Below are positions 51,705-62,800 of a DNA stretch of 64,000 nt, one piece after another. Each line of letters starts with the position of its first letter. Position 1 is the first letter of the stretch. The notes under the pieces are model-generated. The model ran no database searches. It was not told the DNA's origin and worked only from the letters and a program-made list of their open reading frames with translations. The stretch comes from Planctomycetota bacterium. GTDB taxonomy: Bacteria > Planctomycetota > Phycisphaerae > Phycisphaerales > SM1A02. The DNA lies in assembly GCA_022574595.1 (NCBI GenBank), contig JACZRS010000003.1, positions 62,001-126,000 on the forward strand, in the 5' to 3' direction. Both the position numbers and the translations under genes were made by a program.

Positions 51705-53444
51705 CTAATACCGCCAACTTGTTAAGTCCGCATCAGTCGGAGCAGTCGCTTCTATGCGCTTGAGGATTTTGTCAACATACATCTGGTGGTAGCGTAATCG
51801 CGAAATTGCATTGGGGCGGTCCTGATCACCATTCCAACAATGCTCAGCGCCATGGCCGAAGGTTACTTCGCCTTCGTAGTAGGGATCGGTTGTGTTTTCG
51901 AGAAATTCTTGAGTTAGGACAACAGCATTATTGAGATAATAGTTGTCCATGGTTCCGCAGTAGATGTGAATCTTGCCTTTGAGTTTGGGACCCAAGGTTT
52001 TCCAGTCGCGCTGCATGATGTAACGAAGGTCGTAGTTTTCGCGCCAATAGTTGGCAACTTCATGATCGATCTCGCCGCTGCGTTTATCCCAAATGCGCTT
52101 GGGGTATCCATCATCACCTACTGGCGAGTAGACTGCTTCCCAGATATCCCATTGATCACCTGAGCGTGAATGTGTTCCTAGCACAAGTTCACGAAGATTG
52201 GTTTGCTTTAATGTCGTACTGATATGACCCTGGTAATTGCGTTGCCCCGGACGCTGAGTGTGCTTCCAAGGCCCACCAGTTACATAAGCATTATCATCAT
52301 CGTAGATATTTACAACGGTGTAGGCGCGGAAATCGATGGGATCAGGACAAGCTGCGAAACAACCATTAAAGTCATCAGGATAAAGTACCTGCACGGCAAG
52401 GGCTTCCCAACCACCGGTCGACCCGCCATAGGTAAAGCGTGCCCATCCTTCGCCTATGCAACGAAATTTCTTCTCAATGTAGGGGAGCAACTCATACATG
52501 ATTGCATCGCCGTATGGTCCAAGGTTTTCGGAATTGACAGCATAGGAATCATCATAATATGGGTTGGCGTGTTGTACCTCGATAATAACCATCCTCGGGA
52601 AGTTAGGTCCTGTCCATTCCTTATATAGTTGGTGGGCATATTTCTGCTGGATGATGTTGTATCCTTCGAGTCTGAATCGATCGCTGTAAGTAGGCTCTAG
52701 GTCTGGGTCGGGTGGCTCTTCACGAAATCCCCCGAAGGTTGAAGGGAAATGGCCGTGGTTTACGATTAGCGGAAAGCGTACATCCGGATGCTCATCAAAC
52801 CCGTGAGGCAAGAGAACGACAGCGCCTAAATACATGGGTCGACCCCAAAACTCCGTAAGCATCTTGCTCTGGATTTTTACATGCTTTATATATTTGGTAT
52901 CTTGAGGAGGATCGATCGGCGGTATCTCTTGATCCAACACGATGGAAATCAGTTGATCTTGCGCTGGGTCAATGTGAATTTTCTGGGGAAGGCTGTAAAG
53001 ATTTCCGGGTGCGCGATTCCAGTGTTGCCCTTCACCTCGATCCATAGGCAATTTGACGGTATGCCCATCAGAGCGAATGAAGGTCTCATAACGATGCAAC
53101 AATCCCTGCACCCAATAATCACCAGGCGGAATTTTGCCAAGCGAGTCTAGCGGGTAGCCTAGTACATCCGAATCTATAATCGCTTCATTTGCTGGCATTA
53201 GCCCATTGACATCAATACCGAAGATTAGCTGTGTGTCAGCGCCATCGTTGATCTGAAAACGAGGTTCTTCCTCGTTATTGGTAGAAATCATCAACAATAT
53301 CCGCCCATCCAAGGCTGACTTGCTGTGATCTTTGGTAAACGACAGGCCGAAACGCAGTGGTGATTGCGCGCTCGCCTGTAAAGTTGGTTTGAGTAATATG
53401 GTCACAGTAGCGAAGAGGACGAGCGATCGGAGTGGTACTCGCAT
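51705..53444 (-). CDS. Exported esterase-like alpha/beta hydrolase
   Basis: A 579-residue protein with a signal peptide (about 1-27, LQASAQ). The N-terminal part (about 30-220) is beta-rich and uncharacterised. The C-terminal part (about 225-579) is an alpha/beta-hydrolase of the esterase D/enterochelin esterase type, with FPLIVNHGHFP (oxyanion region), the nucleophile in TYGGSTGGWEAL, and histidine in EVTFGHGAEHCWNGD. It probably hydrolyses esters on glycans (acetyl or feruloyl). It is upstream in an operon with the sulfatase, with a 4-base gap. Confidence 0.82.
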   Translation of the reverse strand: MRVPLRSLVLFATVTILLKPTLQASAQSPLRFGLSFTKDHSKSALDGRILLMISTNNEEEPRFQINDGADTQLIFGIDVNGLMPANEAIIDSDVLGYPLDSLGKIPPGDYWVQGLLHRYETFIRSDGHTVKLPMDRGEGQHWNRAPGNLYSLPQKIHIDPAQDQLISIVLDQEIPPIDPPQDTKYIKHVKIQSKMLTEFWGRPMYLGAVVLLPHGFDEHPDVRFPLIVNHGHFPSTFGGFREEPPDPDLEPTYSDRFRLEGYNIIQQKYAHQLYKEWTGPNFPRMVIIEVQHANPYYDDSYAVNSENLGPYGDAIMYELLPYIEKKFRCIGEGWARFTYGGSTGGWEALAVQVLYPDDFNGCFAACPDPIDFRAYTVVNIYDDDNAYVTGGPWKHTQRPGQRNYQGHISTTLKQTNLRELVLGTHSRSGDQWDIWEAVYSPVGDDGYPKRIWDKRSGEIDHEVANYWRENYDLRYIMQRDWKTLGPKLKGKIHIYCGTMDNYYLNNAVVLTQEFLENTTDPYYEGEVTFGHGAEHCWNGDQDRPNAISRLRYHQMYVDKILKRIEATAPTDADLTSWRY

Positions 53445-53569
53445 GGTTGTCTCACAGAATTGTAAAAAAGATTATCCATCATTGAGCAGCCCATTATACT
53501 ATGGAACGGTAGGATTGTGAGGATCAATCCAGCGTTTTAAGAAGGTGACTTTCGAGGATCGTTAGTAGC

Positions 53570-55027
53570 GTGATGATGTCTATGTTTGCCACGATTGAAC
53601 CAAGTATTTGGACCGACCCTTCGCCTTGGCTGCACGCCTTTGGGCGGGCGCATGTCGTCCTGGTACACTTCCCGATCGCAATACTCATCATCATGGTGCT
53701 ATTCGAGGTAGGCTCGATCCTTGGCCGATTATTGGGCCGAGGCAGTGTCGCTGCTCCTCCAACCAACACCGTTATAAGCTTGTTGTGGATCGGGCTGATC
53801 GCTGCGATTATCACAGCAGGAAGTGGTTGGGTTTACGCTGCGATTGATTTGAGCGACGACTCACGCGAATTGTTGTTTTTTCACCGTTGGATTGGAATCT
53901 CGGCAACATCCGCAGCATTGGCCGCTGTAATTGCAGCGATTGTTGCATGTCGCAAGCCTTCGCATCGAGCACGATCTGTATATCGATTGTTGATGGTGTT
54001 ATGTGCAGGATTGATCGCTGCGACAGGGCATTTCGGCGGCATGCTGGTTCATGGAGCTGACCACCTTGTAGGGCCGTTTACGAATGATGTTGCACCCCCA
54101 ATCATCGAACTGGTGCAGATAACTCCGGCCGACGAAGCGCCGAAGCCAGAGCTGGTTGTATTCCAAACGCAAGTCTGGCCTATTCTCGAACAGAACTGCT
54201 TCAAGTGCCATGGTCCGCTGCGCCAACGAGCCGATTTGCGCTTGGATCAACCTTCAGGATTATTTGGTTCAAATGATGATGAAGCGATTATTGTGCCGGG
54301 CGATTCGCTGTCCAGTGAGTTAGTTCGTCGCATCACACTGGCGCCGGACAGTAAACAGCGCATGCCGCGCAAGGCTGAGCCATTGACGGAGAAGGAGATC
54401 CAGACGCTGATCGCATGGATCGAGCAAGGTGCGAATTGGGAATATGAGGTAGTCGGTAAGACCGATCCGATCGAGTTGCCTAATACTACTGTAGAATTAA
54501 CGAATCAACAAGAATATGTAGATCCGAAACCCATTGTCCTTACACCTCGGCAGCGTCAAGTCCGCGATGATGCTATTGTGCGCTTGCGTGAACGTGGTGT
54601 ACATGCTGCGTTGATCGCTATTGACGGCGACGCAATAGAAGTGAGTTTCTCCGCCCTTGGTGAAAAGGTAACTGATAGCGATCTCACGCTGCTTGAGGGA
54701 TTGGAGTCATCATTAGTGTGGCTTGATTTATCAACAACGGGCATAAGTGATGATGGGCTAAAGCAACTTTCATCCTATGGGCAACTGAAGCGGCTAGGGC
54801 TTCAGCAAACAGGCATTACCGATGCCGGCTTGGAGAATCTTGTAAAATTGAAGACTTTAGAAGTACTAAATCTCCACTCTACCACCGTAACTAATGAAGG
54901 CATCCAGGCACTGCGGCCAATGAACAATCTTCGTCGCCTCTACCTCTGGAAAACCAAAGTGACACTGACCGGGGCTGCCAATCTTCGAGCGGGAATGCCC
55001 AATGTCGATATAAACGTCGGCCAATGA
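53570..55027 (+). CDS. Membrane protein fusing DUF2231-like helices, cytochrome c (PSCyt1) and leucine-rich repeats
   Basis: A 485-residue protein; the first codons are GTG-ATG-ATG, so the start may be up to 12 bases later. Four membrane helices lie at about 25-175 (VHFPIAILIIMVLFEVGSIL, VISLLWIGLIAAIITAGSGW), with FFHRWIGI giving possible haem His ligands. A PSCyt1-type cytochrome follows (QNCFKCHGPLRQRADLRLD, haem at Cys210/213 and His214; MPRKAEPLTEKE). C-terminal leucine-rich repeats (about 370-485) read WLDLSTTGISDDGLKQL, ITDAGLENLVKLKTLEVL. It starts the cytochrome run, 92 bases before the DUF1553 gene, and may anchor its partners. Confidence 0.87.
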   Translation: MMMSMFATIEPSIWTDPSPWLHAFGRAHVVLVHFPIAILIIMVLFEVGSILGRLLGRGSVAAPPTNTVISLLWIGLIAAIITAGSGWVYAAIDLSDDSRELLFFHRWIGISATSAALAAVIAAIVACRKPSHRARSVYRLLMVLCAGLIAATGHFGGMLVHGADHLVGPFTNDVAPPIIELVQITPADEAPKPELVVFQTQVWPILEQNCFKCHGPLRQRADLRLDQPSGLFGSNDDEAIIVPGDSLSSELVRRITLAPDSKQRMPRKAEPLTEKEIQTLIAWIEQGANWEYEVVGKTDPIELPNTTVELTNQQEYVDPKPIVLTPRQRQVRDDAIVRLRERGVHAALIAIDGDAIEVSFSALGEKVTDSDLTLLEGLESSLVWLDLSTTGISDDGLKQLSSYGQLKRLGLQQTGITDAGLENLVKLKTLEVLNLHSTTVTNEGIQALRPMNNLRRLYLWKTKVTLTGAANLRAGMPNVDINVGQ

Positions 55028-55119
55028 GGCCTACTAACGGCATCCACGAGATTTCCCCTCGAATCTAACGCCCTCTCGTGGTAAGGTAGAGGTTAGTTCC
55101 GTAGTGAGGCCTATAGCGT

Positions 55120-58100
55120 ATGAGATTAGCAATACATCATCTGCTCTTGGTTTTGTTGGTCGTGGTTACGATTATTGGGATTGTCACACTTGCGCTGGGC
55201 CGACCTGCATCGCTAAACGTTGACCAAGACGATGTTGCGGTTGCTGGGCCAAGCTTTAACGACTCAATTCTTCCAATTTTCTCCAGCCGATGTTTTAAGT
55301 GTCATGGTCCGGATGGATCAGCCCGTGAAGCTGAGCTACGTTTTGATGTGCCTCATGTTGCCTTTTCCGAGCTTCCATCAGGTCATCATGCGATCGTTGC
55401 GGGTGATGCATCGGCAAGCGAACTGATACGCCGGGTTACGAGCGATGATCCGAAATATCGCATGCCTCCACCTAGTGAAGGTGATCGGTTGGCCGCATCG
55501 GAGATTGAACTCTTGCGAAAATGGATCGACAGCGGCGCGCAGTGGCAAACCCATTGGTCGTTTGTTGCGCCCAAGCGACATCCATTACCCATAGTTTCTA
55601 TAGAGAGCTGGCAGCAACACCCAATTGATCGCTTCATAGGCGCGAAGCTTGAAGAAGTGAATCTAACACCTGCTCCTCAAGCCAGTCGCCACACATTGAT
55701 TCGCCGTGTGTCACTTGATCTAACAGGTCTGCCACCAACACCTGAGCAAGTGCAGCAATTTGTTAATGACAAACGCCCTGATGCGTATGAGAAACTTGTT
55801 GACCGTTTACTTGATTCACCGCGCTTCGGTGAGCGTTGGGCAAGCGTTTGGTTGGATCAAGCGCGCTATGCCGACACCAAGGGTTATGAAAAGGATGCAC
55901 ATCGAACAATTTGGCCTTACCGTGATTGGGTGATTCGAGCTATCAATGATGACATGCCCTTTGACCAATTCACACTCGAACAAATCGCAGGCGACCTTCT
56001 AGAGCAACCAACGCAAGATCAACTTGTGGCGACGGCTTTTCACCGCAACACCATGACCAACGATGAAGGGGGTACGGATGATGAGGAATTTCGCGTTGCC
56101 GCAGTGATGGATCGTACAAATACGACCATGCAAGTGTGGATGGGCTTGACTATGGGCTGCGCTACTTGTCATTCACATAAATTCGATCCGATTACCCAAC
56201 GTGAATACTACGAATTCTACGCCTTCTTTGATCAAACCCAAGATGCTGATCGCATGGATGAAGCGCCGACACTTTCGATACTCTCATCTGAACAACTATT
56301 CAAACAGGAAGAATTGCAAGTTCAAATCGTGTCAGCACTCGATGAACTTAAAGCGGCTGCTGAAATGATCGACTACCAAGATCCCGGCGATTCGGGTTCG
56401 CCCGACCCAACAGCACAGCTTGATGAGCCCCGCGACTTTGTATGGATTGATGATCGAGCGCCAATCGGCTCGATCGAACATCGATCGGGCGGTCTCAAGC
56501 CCTGGCCGTGGATTGATACTGAAGAACAATCGGCGCTAAGTGGACAGCGATCAGCGTGGTTAACTGCGAGTGATTTTAATCAATTCTTTAGTACCGATGC
56601 TCTTGTGCCCTTAGTAATTGGCGAAGGTGACAGGCTTTTTGCCCATGTCTTTCTTGATAAGGACAATCCGCCGCGCGAGATTATGTTGCAGTTTTATAGC
56701 AATCGCGATCCTTGGGGACATCGCGCTTATTGGGGTGAGAATATTATCAAGCTGGGTCAGGATGCAACCGTTGAAAGGTTGCGAATTGGCGATCTACCTG
56801 CTAGTGGTGCGTGGCATCGCCTGGAAGTTGCAGCAAGCGATGTCGGTCTTATGCCCGGCGATCAAGTGACAGGCTGGGCATTTACCCAACATGGCGGTAG
56901 GGTTGGTTGGGATAAGGCTGGCCTGACGACGCGCACGCCACAAGACGACACAATGCTTGTATCTCAAGCAGCATGGGAAGCGCGTGTGCTTAAGGCCTCT
57001 CCTAAGCATCTTGCCAAAGACATTAAGGAAATTGTTGCAATTGGAAGCCAGCAACGAACCCAAGCGCAGCATGACAAAATTCACAGCTATTATTTACAAC
57101 ATATTAATGTCGATAGTTGGCGCGACTTTCTCTTGTTGAGCACCAAACAGCAGACTATCACGGACGAAATAAACGCTATCACCAAGATGGCTCCGACAAT
57201 TCCGATCATGCGCCAGCGCGGGGCTGATAAACAGCGTACTACACACGTACTAACACTGGGTAATTTCCTCAATCCAACTGTGAAAGTTGAGCCGGGTGTG
57301 CCAGGCTTATTCCACGAAATGCCTGTCAATTCGCCAATGACTCGCCTGGGCCTGGCAAAGTGGCTTGTTTCGCGCGACAATCCGCTTACGGCGCGTGTAA
57401 CAGTTAATCGGATATGGAGTCGCATCTTCGGCTTTGGGCTCGTTCTCACAGAAGAGGATTTCGGCACGCGTGGCTTCCCACCAAGTCACCCTCAACTGCT
57501 GGATCACCTGGCGCTGGACTTCATGGATTCCTCATGGAGTCTAAAAGCAATGTGTCGTTTGATAGTTACATCCCAGACCTACCAGCAGTTGTCCATCACA
57601 ACGCAGCGCAAGCTTCAATACGATCCCGAAAATCGACTACATTCGCGCGGGGTGCGCTATCGGCTGAGTGCTGAGATCATTCGTGACCAAGCGCTGGCCG
57701 TAGCTGGTCTTCTAAGTGATAAGATGTATGGCCCGAGTGTGTATCCACCCCAGCCCGAGGGCATTTGGCAGATCATCTATAGCGACGCAACCTGGAAAAC
57801 CAGTGAAGGTGAGGATCGCTACCGGCGTGCACTTTATACCTATTGGAGGCGAACCAGCCCGTACCCCTCCATGATAACGTTTGATGCGCCGAGCCGTGAG
57901 TTTTGTGTAATTCGTCGTATAAGAACCAACACGCCGTTGCAGGTTTTAACCACACTCAACGGTCCAGTATATGTAGAAGCATCGCAAGCCTTAGCGCGTC
58001 GCATAGTAACTAAGGGTGGAGCCGACCCCAGCGACAAAGCGCGATTCGTTTTGGAACTCTGTCTGTGTCGTCCTGCAAAACAATCAGAGATAGATCGGCT

Positions 58101-58272
58101 CGTGGCACTCTACAATTCTGAACTGGCAGTTTACAAAGAACGGCTGGATGATGCAGCTCTGTTAGTCAATAACTCTACCGAGTTAGAGCAAGAAGCGTTA
58201 CCCAAACTTGCCGCCTGGACCGTAGTTGCCAATGTTGTGTTAAATCTTGATGAGTTTCTAAATCACAATTAA
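55120..58272 (+). CDS. PSD1 and planctomycete cytochrome C domain protein (PSCyt1-DUF1549-DUF1553)
   Basis: A 1050-residue exported protein. A signal/anchor (about 5-28) precedes PSCyt1 with RCFKCHGPDGSAREAEL (Cys58, Cys61, His62). DUF1549 (about 155-370) contains [53 protein letters not shown] and a second CxxCH, CATCHSHKFDPIT. DUF1553 (about 730-1010) has RLGLAKWLVSRDNPLTARV and VNRIWSRIFG. The central part (about 420-690) is a jelly-roll-like insert. These proteins are known only as widespread planctomycete genes, always paired with DUF1501, as here (58289). Confidence 0.93.
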   Translation: MRLAIHHLLLVLLVVVTIIGIVTLALGRPASLNVDQDDVAVAGPSFNDSILPIFSSRCFKCHGPDGSAREAELRFDVPHVAFSELPSGHHAIVAGDASASELIRRVTSDDPKYRMPPPSEGDRLAASEIELLRKWIDSGAQWQTHWSFVAPKRHPLPIVSIESWQQHPIDRFIGAKLEEVNLTPAPQASRHTLIRRVSLDLTGLPPTPEQVQQFVNDKRPDAYEKLVDRLLDSPRFGERWASVWLDQARYADTKGYEKDAHRTIWPYRDWVIRAINDDMPFDQFTLEQIAGDLLEQPTQDQLVATAFHRNTMTNDEGGTDDEEFRVAAVMDRTNTTMQVWMGLTMGCATCHSHKFDPITQREYYEFYAFFDQTQDADRMDEAPTLSILSSEQLFKQEELQVQIVSALDELKAAAEMIDYQDPGDSGSPDPTAQLDEPRDFVWIDDRAPIGSIEHRSGGLKPWPWIDTEEQSALSGQRSAWLTASDFNQFFSTDALVPLVIGEGDRLFAHVFLDKDNPPREIMLQFYSNRDPWGHRAYWGENIIKLGQDATVERLRIGDLPASGAWHRLEVAASDVGLMPGDQVTGWAFTQHGGRVGWDKAGLTTRTPQDDTMLVSQAAWEARVLKASPKHLAKDIKEIVAIGSQQRTQAQHDKIHSYYLQHINVDSWRDFLLLSTKQQTITDEINAITKMAPTIPIMRQRGADKQRTTHVLTLGNFLNPTVKVEPGVPGLFHEMPVNSPMTRLGLAKWLVSRDNPLTARVTVNRIWSRIFGFGLVLTEEDFGTRGFPPSHPQLLDHLALDFMDSSWSLKAMCRLIVTSQTYQQLSITTQRKLQYDPENRLHSRGVRYRLSAEIIRDQALAVAGLLSDKMYGPSVYPPQPEGIWQIIYSDATWKTSEGEDRYRRALYTYWRRTSPYPSMITFDAPSREFCVIRRIRTNTPLQVLTTLNGPVYVEASQALARRIVTKGGADPSDKARFVLELCLCRPAKQSEIDRLVALYNSELAVYKERLDDAALLVNNSTELEQEALPKLAAWTVVANVVLNLDEFLNHN

Positions 58273-58288
58273 ACGAGAAATAAGCCCG

Positions 58289-59734
58289 ATGGATCCTAGA
58301 CTTCAATACATACGCGATATAACTCGCAGACACTTTCTGTCATCGACTGCGATGGGGCTGGGGTCGATTGGGCTGTCTTCGTTATTGGGATCCAATACAT
58401 TTGGTTCAAACACACAAAGTGATGGCGATACTAACCTCCTCCCACACTTCGCGCCTCGTGCTAAGCGAATTATCTACTTGCATATGGCTGGTTCCCCACC
58501 GCAACAGGATCTCTTTGACTATAAACCCTTGCTCAACAAACTTCACGGGCAAACCGCGCCCAAAGAACTCTACGACAACATACGATTTGCGTTTATCAAG
58601 GGTGACCCGACGATCCTGGGTTCACCTTACAATTTCGCCCGACATGGAGCTAATGGAACTTGGGTTTCGGAGCTATTACCAAATTTTGCGTCTATTGTGG
58701 ATGATGTCACGATTGTTAAGTCGATGCACACCGATCAATTCAATCACGCACCGGCGCAACTCTTCCTCTATACGGGTTCACCGCAGCTTGGGCGACCTTC
58801 GATGGGATCGTGGATCACTTACGGGCTGGGATCAGAAGCAGACAATCTACCCGGATTCGTGGTACTTGTTTCCGGAAACAAAACTCCTAGTGCTGGTAAG
58901 AGCGTTTGGGGAAGCGGGTTCCTGCCAAGCGTATACCAAGGCGTGCAATGTCGATCCGTAGGCGATCCCGTGCTGTTTGTTTCAGATCCCGATGGAATGT
59001 CGCGCCAAACCAGAAGGCGCAGCCTTGATGCGCTGCGCGATCTTAATGAGATGCAACAACAAGAGTCCGGCGACCCGGAAGTCTTAAGTCGCATCGAACA
59101 ATACGAACTGGCGTTTCGCATGCAGATGTCTGTCCCTGAAGTGATGGACATTTCACGCGAACCCGAATTAATTCTCGATTCATACGGAGCAGAACCCGGC
59201 AAAGCATCATTCGCAAATAACTGTCTGCTTGCTCGTCGGCTAATCGAAAACGGCGTGCGCTTTGTTCAACTCTTTGATTGGGGTTGGGATACGCATGGAA
59301 CTGGTAAAAGCGATGACATCGTCCATCAATTGCCGCTTAAATGCAAACAAATGGATCGTCCCGTAGCGGCACTTATCAAAGACCTCAAACGCCGAGGTTT
59401 ACTCGAAGATACTCTGGTGATTTGGAGTGGCGAATTTGGTCGCACGCCAATGAACGAGGCCAGGAATGGATCGAAATATCTCGGTCGTGATCATCACCCG
59501 GGTTGCTTTACGATTTGGATGGCCGGTGCCGGTGTCAAGAGTGGATTAGTCTATGGTGAGACTGACCCGCTTGGTTACACAATTACAAAGAACCCTGTCC
59601 ATGTCCATGATCTGCAGGCGACGATTCTTCATCTGCTGGGTTTGGATCATGAGCGATTGACATATCGATATCAAGGCCGAGATTTCCGGCTCACGGATGT
59701 GCATGGGCGAGTGGTCAAGGATATCCTGGCTTGA
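58289..59734 (+). CDS. DUF1501 domain protein with Tat signal
   Basis: A 481-residue protein 16 bases after the DUF1553 gene, its constant partner. A Tat leader is visible: TRRHFLSSTAMGLGSIGLSS. The core is an alkaline-phosphatase/sulfatase-like fold with IIYLHMAGSPPQQDLFDYKP, GTGKSDDIV and IWSGEFGRTPMNEARNG, which lacks the sulfatase Cys motif. It is exported folded, and may act with the cytochrome as a periplasmic complex. Function unknown for the family. Confidence 0.93.
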   Translation: MDPRLQYIRDITRRHFLSSTAMGLGSIGLSSLLGSNTFGSNTQSDGDTNLLPHFAPRAKRIIYLHMAGSPPQQDLFDYKPLLNKLHGQTAPKELYDNIRFAFIKGDPTILGSPYNFARHGANGTWVSELLPNFASIVDDVTIVKSMHTDQFNHAPAQLFLYTGSPQLGRPSMGSWITYGLGSEADNLPGFVVLVSGNKTPSAGKSVWGSGFLPSVYQGVQCRSVGDPVLFVSDPDGMSRQTRRRSLDALRDLNEMQQQESGDPEVLSRIEQYELAFRMQMSVPEVMDISREPELILDSYGAEPGKASFANNCLLARRLIENGVRFVQLFDWGWDTHGTGKSDDIVHQLPLKCKQMDRPVAALIKDLKRRGLLEDTLVIWSGEFGRTPMNEARNGSKYLGRDHHPGCFTIWMAGAGVKSGLVYGETDPLGYTITKNPVHVHDLQATILHLLGLDHERLTYRYQGRDFRLTDVHGRVVKDILA

Positions 59735-59875
59735 AGCTGTGATTTGTCCGTTAAGAGAGATGCGACGAGCAAACCAACGATTTGAGGCATAGCAGTCAAC
59801 TTGACGAGAAACCACTATCTACTTGTGGCTGGCCTGTGGTAGTATATATAGATAGCTTCAATGTGGAGTTTAAGT

Positions 59876-62800
59876 ATGTGGGTTGGCGGTTTGACAAGGT
59901 TTGCTGATCCAAGGATAGGGCTGGCGGTAGTTGTGGTTATTGCGGTTGCTTTAGGTAGCGGATGGTCATTGCTCTACGGCCAAGAGTCAACCTCTGCATC
60001 AACCACTGCTCAAGGCAACGAATTGCAGGCATCCGAGCTTATCCAGTTCAACCGCCAGATTCGGCCCATCCTTTCTGATAAATGCTTTCGTTGTCATGGA
60101 CCTGATAAAGCAGCACGTCAAGCCGGTCTTCGATTGGATGTGCATGAATTCGCAATAGCCCAGCTAGAAACCGGTGGTGCGGCCATCACGCCCGGCAATT
60201 TGAGTCAAAGCAAGCTCATCAAACGCATTAGTTCCGACAATGTTGATTTTCGTATGCCCCCGCTGGAATCGGGTAAATCGCTCAACGATTCGGAGATCGA
60301 ACTCATTCGCCAATGGATCGCCCAAGGCGCGCCGTGGCAGGATCATTGGTCGTTCATCGCGCCCCAACGATCAAATCCGCCACAAGTTTTAAGCGCTGAG
60401 AATGTACGGAATCCCATTGACAACTTTGTACTGGCACGGCTAGAACGCCAAGGGCTAAAACCATCACCCCAAGCAGATCGCACAACACTTATTCGGCGCG
60501 TATCACTGGATTTAACCGGTCTTCCACCGAGTATCGACCAAATTGATAATTTCCTGGTCGATGAATCGTCAGACGCTTACGAAAAGGTTGTCGATCACTT
60601 GCTCGATTCGCCTCGTTATGGCGAGCATCAAGCGCGGTACTGGCTCGATGCGGCACGCTATGGCGACACGCACGGTTTGCATCTTGATAACAAACGATCC
60701 TTGTGGCGCTGGCGCGATTGGGTTATTGATGCATTTAACACAAACATAGGCTTCGATCAATTTACTGTCGAACAACTGGCCGGCGATTTACTACCCGAGC
60801 CTACGCTTAAGCAGCGCATCGCTACCGGCTTCAATCGAAACCACGTTACCACAAGCGAAGGCGGCGCCATCAATGCGGAATATCTGGTGAAGTATGCTGC
60901 CGATCGAGTGGAAACGACTTCGACGGTCTGGTTGGGGTTGACGGTTGGCTGCGCACAATGCCACGATCACAAGTTCGATCCAATCTCGCAGAAAGAGTAT
61001 TACCAACTCTTTGCCTACTTCAACAACATCACCGAAAAAGCCATGGACGGGAATCGCCACGATCCTCCACCGATCGTCTTTGCTCCAACGGCTGAGGACG
61101 AATTGAAACTTAAATCGATTGTACAGAAGGTGCTTGACCAAGAAGCACAACTAGATGCACCGATGCCCGAAATCGATGATGCACAAAGCCAATGGCAAAC
61201 GAAGCAACGCAGCGAGTGGATCGAACAGTGGATCACGCTCGAACCGATCGAGTTTAAATCTACAAATGGATCATCTCTTCGCAAGCTCGATGATAACTCG
61301 ATCCTTGCCGGGGGAGACAACCCAGATACTGATGTTTATGAAATTATTGCGCATACTGACGCGACCGATTTACTCGTAATTAAGCTCGAAGCACTAACGC
61401 ACGAATCGTTACCGCACAATGGGCCTGGTCGCGCAGAAAATGCAAATTTCGTATTGAGTGAATTTGAAGTCGAAGTGATTTCAATCCTTGATTCAACCAT
61501 ACACGAGAAAATTACATTCGTCGCTGCTGTGGCCGACCATGAACAACTCAACGGCCCATTTCTAATCAAACACACCATCGACGGCGTTATAGCTAAAACC
61601 AACGGTTGGGCAGTAGAGGGCTTTAATAAGCGTGAAGATCGTACAGCGCTGTATGTGGCTGATAAACCGTTCGGCTATGAAGGCGGCACCGAATTGCACT
61701 TTCGACTTCGATTTGAAACTCACTTCAAGCAACATAATATTGGCCGCGTTCGTCTTTCAGTAACTTCAAGCCAGGCAATCTATCAGCCGCTGGCACCTAC
61801 GACGTCATCAACGTGGCATATGGTAGGGCCGTTTAAGCCCTCCGAAGGTAAGGATGCATTCACTTTTGAATTTGGTCCGGAACAACAACTCGACTCGATC
61901 GATGTGGCTTCAACTTATCAAGATGAAGAATTGGTATGGACGGAAAAGCCAGATTTTGTAGACGCAAAAGTTAACAAGTTAACAGGGCAAAAGTGTGCAA
62001 CCTATGTTTACCGCATGATCGATTCACCAACAGCACGGTCGTTGGAATTATCGATTGGAAGCGATGATGGAATCAAGATTTGGTTAAACGGCACAGTTGT
62101 TCTCGACAAAAATGTTGCGCGCGGGGCAGCGCCAGATCAGAACTTCGTGACAGTAGATCTCAAAGCCGGTGAGAATCACCTGCTTATGAAAGTCGTGAAT
62201 ATCACCGGTGAATATGGGTTCTATTATCGTAAAGTGCAGGAAGGCGCGACCGCAGATTTCTTACAAATCGCCAAACTCATTGAGTTGGACGACGATTCCA
62301 TAACAGAAGATCAACGAACAAAACTGCGTCGATATTATCGCCGCAATCATTCTACGGATTTGCAAGCCCTTTATGATGAAGTGCAAACGCTTAAAAAGGA
62401 GCGCACTGCTTTTGAAAAAATGTTGCCCATCACTCTGGTGATGAATGAGCGTGAGGAGCGTCGCCAGACCTTTATATTAAATCGAGGTGAATACGATCAA
62501 CCCCGCGATGAAGTGCATCCGAATGTGCCAGCTATGTTGCCTTCGATGCCCGATGATGCTCCACCAAACAGGCTGGGTTTGGCGCGATGGCTTGTCGATC
62601 CTGCTCATCCACTTACTGCTCGCGTTACTGTCAATCGATTCTGGCAGCGATTCTTCGGAACAGGAATTGTGCGCACAGCTGAAGATTTCGGATCACAAGG
62701 AGAGTGGCCTAGTCACCCCGCTTTGCTGGATTGGTTGGCATGTGAATTTGTTGACAGCGGTTGGGATGTGAAACACATAATGAAGCTCATCGTGATGAGC

